From assembly GCA_009667805.1 (NCBI GenBank), contig CM019067.1:246051721-246115720 (forward strand): DNA of 64,000 nt, read 5' to 3'. Both the position numbers and the translations under genes were made by a program. This DNA comes from Leptobrachium leishanense (lineage: Eukaryota > Chordata > Amphibia > Anura > Megophryidae). The notes under the pieces were generated by a model, which was not told where the DNA came from, did not search any database, and saw nothing but the letters and a program-made list of their open reading frames with translations. Shown here one piece after another: positions 62,590-64,000 of this stretch; position 1 is the first letter of the stretch; every line of letters begins with the position of its first letter.

Positions 62590-63690
62590 ACTGTTGTACA
62601 TTGTATAGGCTGCCATCTGTGGGTGTTTGAAGGTAATAAACACACTTATTGGCAAGAGAACTGCCAGCAATCTCAATGTGTCATAGTTCACGCATCCCTA
62701 CATCCTTTGATAGGCAATAAAACATTGATACAATGTGCAAGCCAAACTTGATGACAAGTCCACTTTAATACACAAATATTCCGGCCGTCAGCAGTGGAAT
62801 GGTTGCTTGGAGCAAATATGTTATTTAAAATTATTTATTTACTTTTATTTTGATGCCATAAGCCTGAGACATATCAGCAAAAAAATAGGTTAGTGTCCCA
62901 TTTTTTTACATTTTTTAAGCCATTGGCTGTTAAAGTGAAGCCATCAAGCCAAAAAAACAACTTCACCTCTATGAAAGGTCTACACATCATGTTCAAGTTA
63001 CTAGCAAATGTATGTTTTATTCAAGTGCACTGTACATGCCCAACATATGTTGGGATCATTTGATAGGGAATAACTTGCCAATATGTGTGCTAGAACATTA
63101 CGCTAACACGAGTGAAATTACGAGAGGCAATTGTGCAGTGCTACATCATGATCCTCTTCCAGCAATGCCCGTGGAGAAGGAACATGGCGGCGCCCGGTGC
63201 TGTAACTCGGTAAATGCAGCCTGCAATATCTCAACAAGGAACAAACTATAGCATTCATCGTTATGATTAATGCGATATTATTACCTGATGAGACATCACA
63301 GGAAAAGTGAACCTGTCATCTAAAGGCTTTCTTTAAAAAAGGCAAAATAATTCAGCTCCTCTCCCAACTGTCATGGAATTTTTCCGAATTACACTACTCT
63401 ACACACCAGGAATATATGACGCAAGAAACCAAGAGAGCTCTCAAACAAGTTGTACCGTTAGTAAAATCACAGCACGATAACAGAGCTACAGAATGTGTCA
63501 ACAACACCCAGGGGATGATGCCCCAGTGTCAGTTGGATTTAGTAAGTTAGAGGGGATGGAGAGTAGAAGGAGCTGCAAGATGACGGCACCCCCATCACAA
63601 TGAAGACGTGCTGAAATAATATCTCGGTAAAGCAATAAAATAATTCAGTGATCTTTAAGACCAAGGATATATTTATTGCTTTATGACATA
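62590..63690. other. No recognised feature
   Basis: Only short frames. The CpG-containing phrase AACATGGCGGCGCCCGG at about 63,181 is isolated, so I do not call a promoter. Confidence 0.4.
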
Positions 63691-63699
63691 TTACATGAA

Positions 63700-64000
63700 A
63701 AGTTGTTTTATTCAGGACATGTTTATTTAGGACTATTTAGGGATATTCCCAATGTATTCCTTACTGTAATAAGTAATGTCATCATCTGCTGGCCAAATGG
63801 AGTTACTGCAGTTCCAAGCTCCGTGCAGGCTGAGCTGGGGAACTGTCAGTTAGGGACATTCCCCAACTGGTTTTAAAAAGTGTTAGGACCTCAGGCAGTT
63901 TATGTAGAGGAGTTCTTGATTATCCCTCTACAAACATTACTACAACTCTGGCATCATGCCCAGGGTGCTAAAACCTTGGGGGAATACTCTGGAGCCCAAA
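63700..64000. mobile_element. piggyBac-type MITE, copy 3, cut by window edge
   Basis: ATTCCCAATGTATTCCTTAC, GTCATCATCTGCTGGCCAAA and CAGGGTGCTAAAACCTTGGG follow the same order as 20,885-21,090 in the complete copy at 20,801. The right end is outside the window, and the left terminus is not clean. Confidence 0.6.

Noticed and set aside
63181..63200. CpG-rich ATGGCGGCG as a host gene start
   Set aside because: It is an isolated motif with no extended CpG island and no open frame beyond about 25 codons that resembles a protein.

Overview
This window looks like repeat-dense, non-coding DNA from a vertebrate, most likely an anuran amphibian. That is inferred from the mix: several Tc1 families, hAT, TTAA-type and PIF/Harbinger-type DNA elements, CR1/L2-type LINEs, a Penelope-like element, and a tyrosine-recombinase (DIRS/Ngaro) retroelement. 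I found no convincing host gene exon, tRNA or rRNA. Every long reading frame I can explain belongs to a mobile element or to a tandem repeat.

Layout. 1-168: end of a Tc1 element (Tc1-B family). 170-1,940: AT-rich, nothing recognised. 1,946-3,240: 5'-truncated CR1-like LINE (minus). 3,931-4,524: GC-rich fold-back element. 4,873-5,062: SINE (minus). 6,322-6,620: Tc1 remnant. 6,883-7,061: small MITE. 9,043-10,180: truncated Tc1 (plus). 10,409-13,240: short inverted-repeat elements, including two copies of a ~737-bp family, one carrying a SINE. 13,680-15,030: two related segments that may be decayed LTRs. 15,505-15,981: element between 9-bp direct repeats. 16,047-17,206: L2-like LINE (plus). 18,784-20,347: Penelope-like element with GIY-YIG nuclease, between nearly identical inverted arms. 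20,801-21,220: TTAA-type MITE. 22,677-24,293: complete Tc1 with an intact 344-aa transposase. 29,763-31,565: minisatellites.

32,058-42,530 is one hAT transposon of about 10.5 kb with a perfect 8-bp target duplication. It contains a TTAA-type element, a 145-bp tandem array, a Harbinger-type MITE that itself holds a Tc1, a CR1 fragment, the broken hAT transposase (minus strand) and an 80-bp tandem array. 42,650-48,400 is a decayed Ngaro/DIRS-like element: Gag with a Cys/His finger, RT-RNase H, tyrosine recombinase and an SGNH-hydrolase-like ORF. 48,430-52,350 is repeat family X with several MITEs inserted.

53,652-55,300: hAT-type MITE holding a solo LTR. 55,483-55,668: small retrocopy. 55,915-58,259: second complete Tc1 with an intact 340-aa transposase, split outside its ORF by a ~736-bp MITE. 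58,575-59,619: second solo LTR, opposite orientation. 60,420-61,250: probable Penelope-type terminal region with a hammerhead-like motif. 61,794-62,586: inverted-repeat element. The window ends inside another TTAA-type MITE.

The elements do not form a pathway. Their nesting gives an order of insertion instead. The two intact Tc1 transposases, the near-identical Penelope arms and the near-identical Tc1-B ends suggest recent activity. The hAT, Ngaro, CR1 and L2 copies are decayed.
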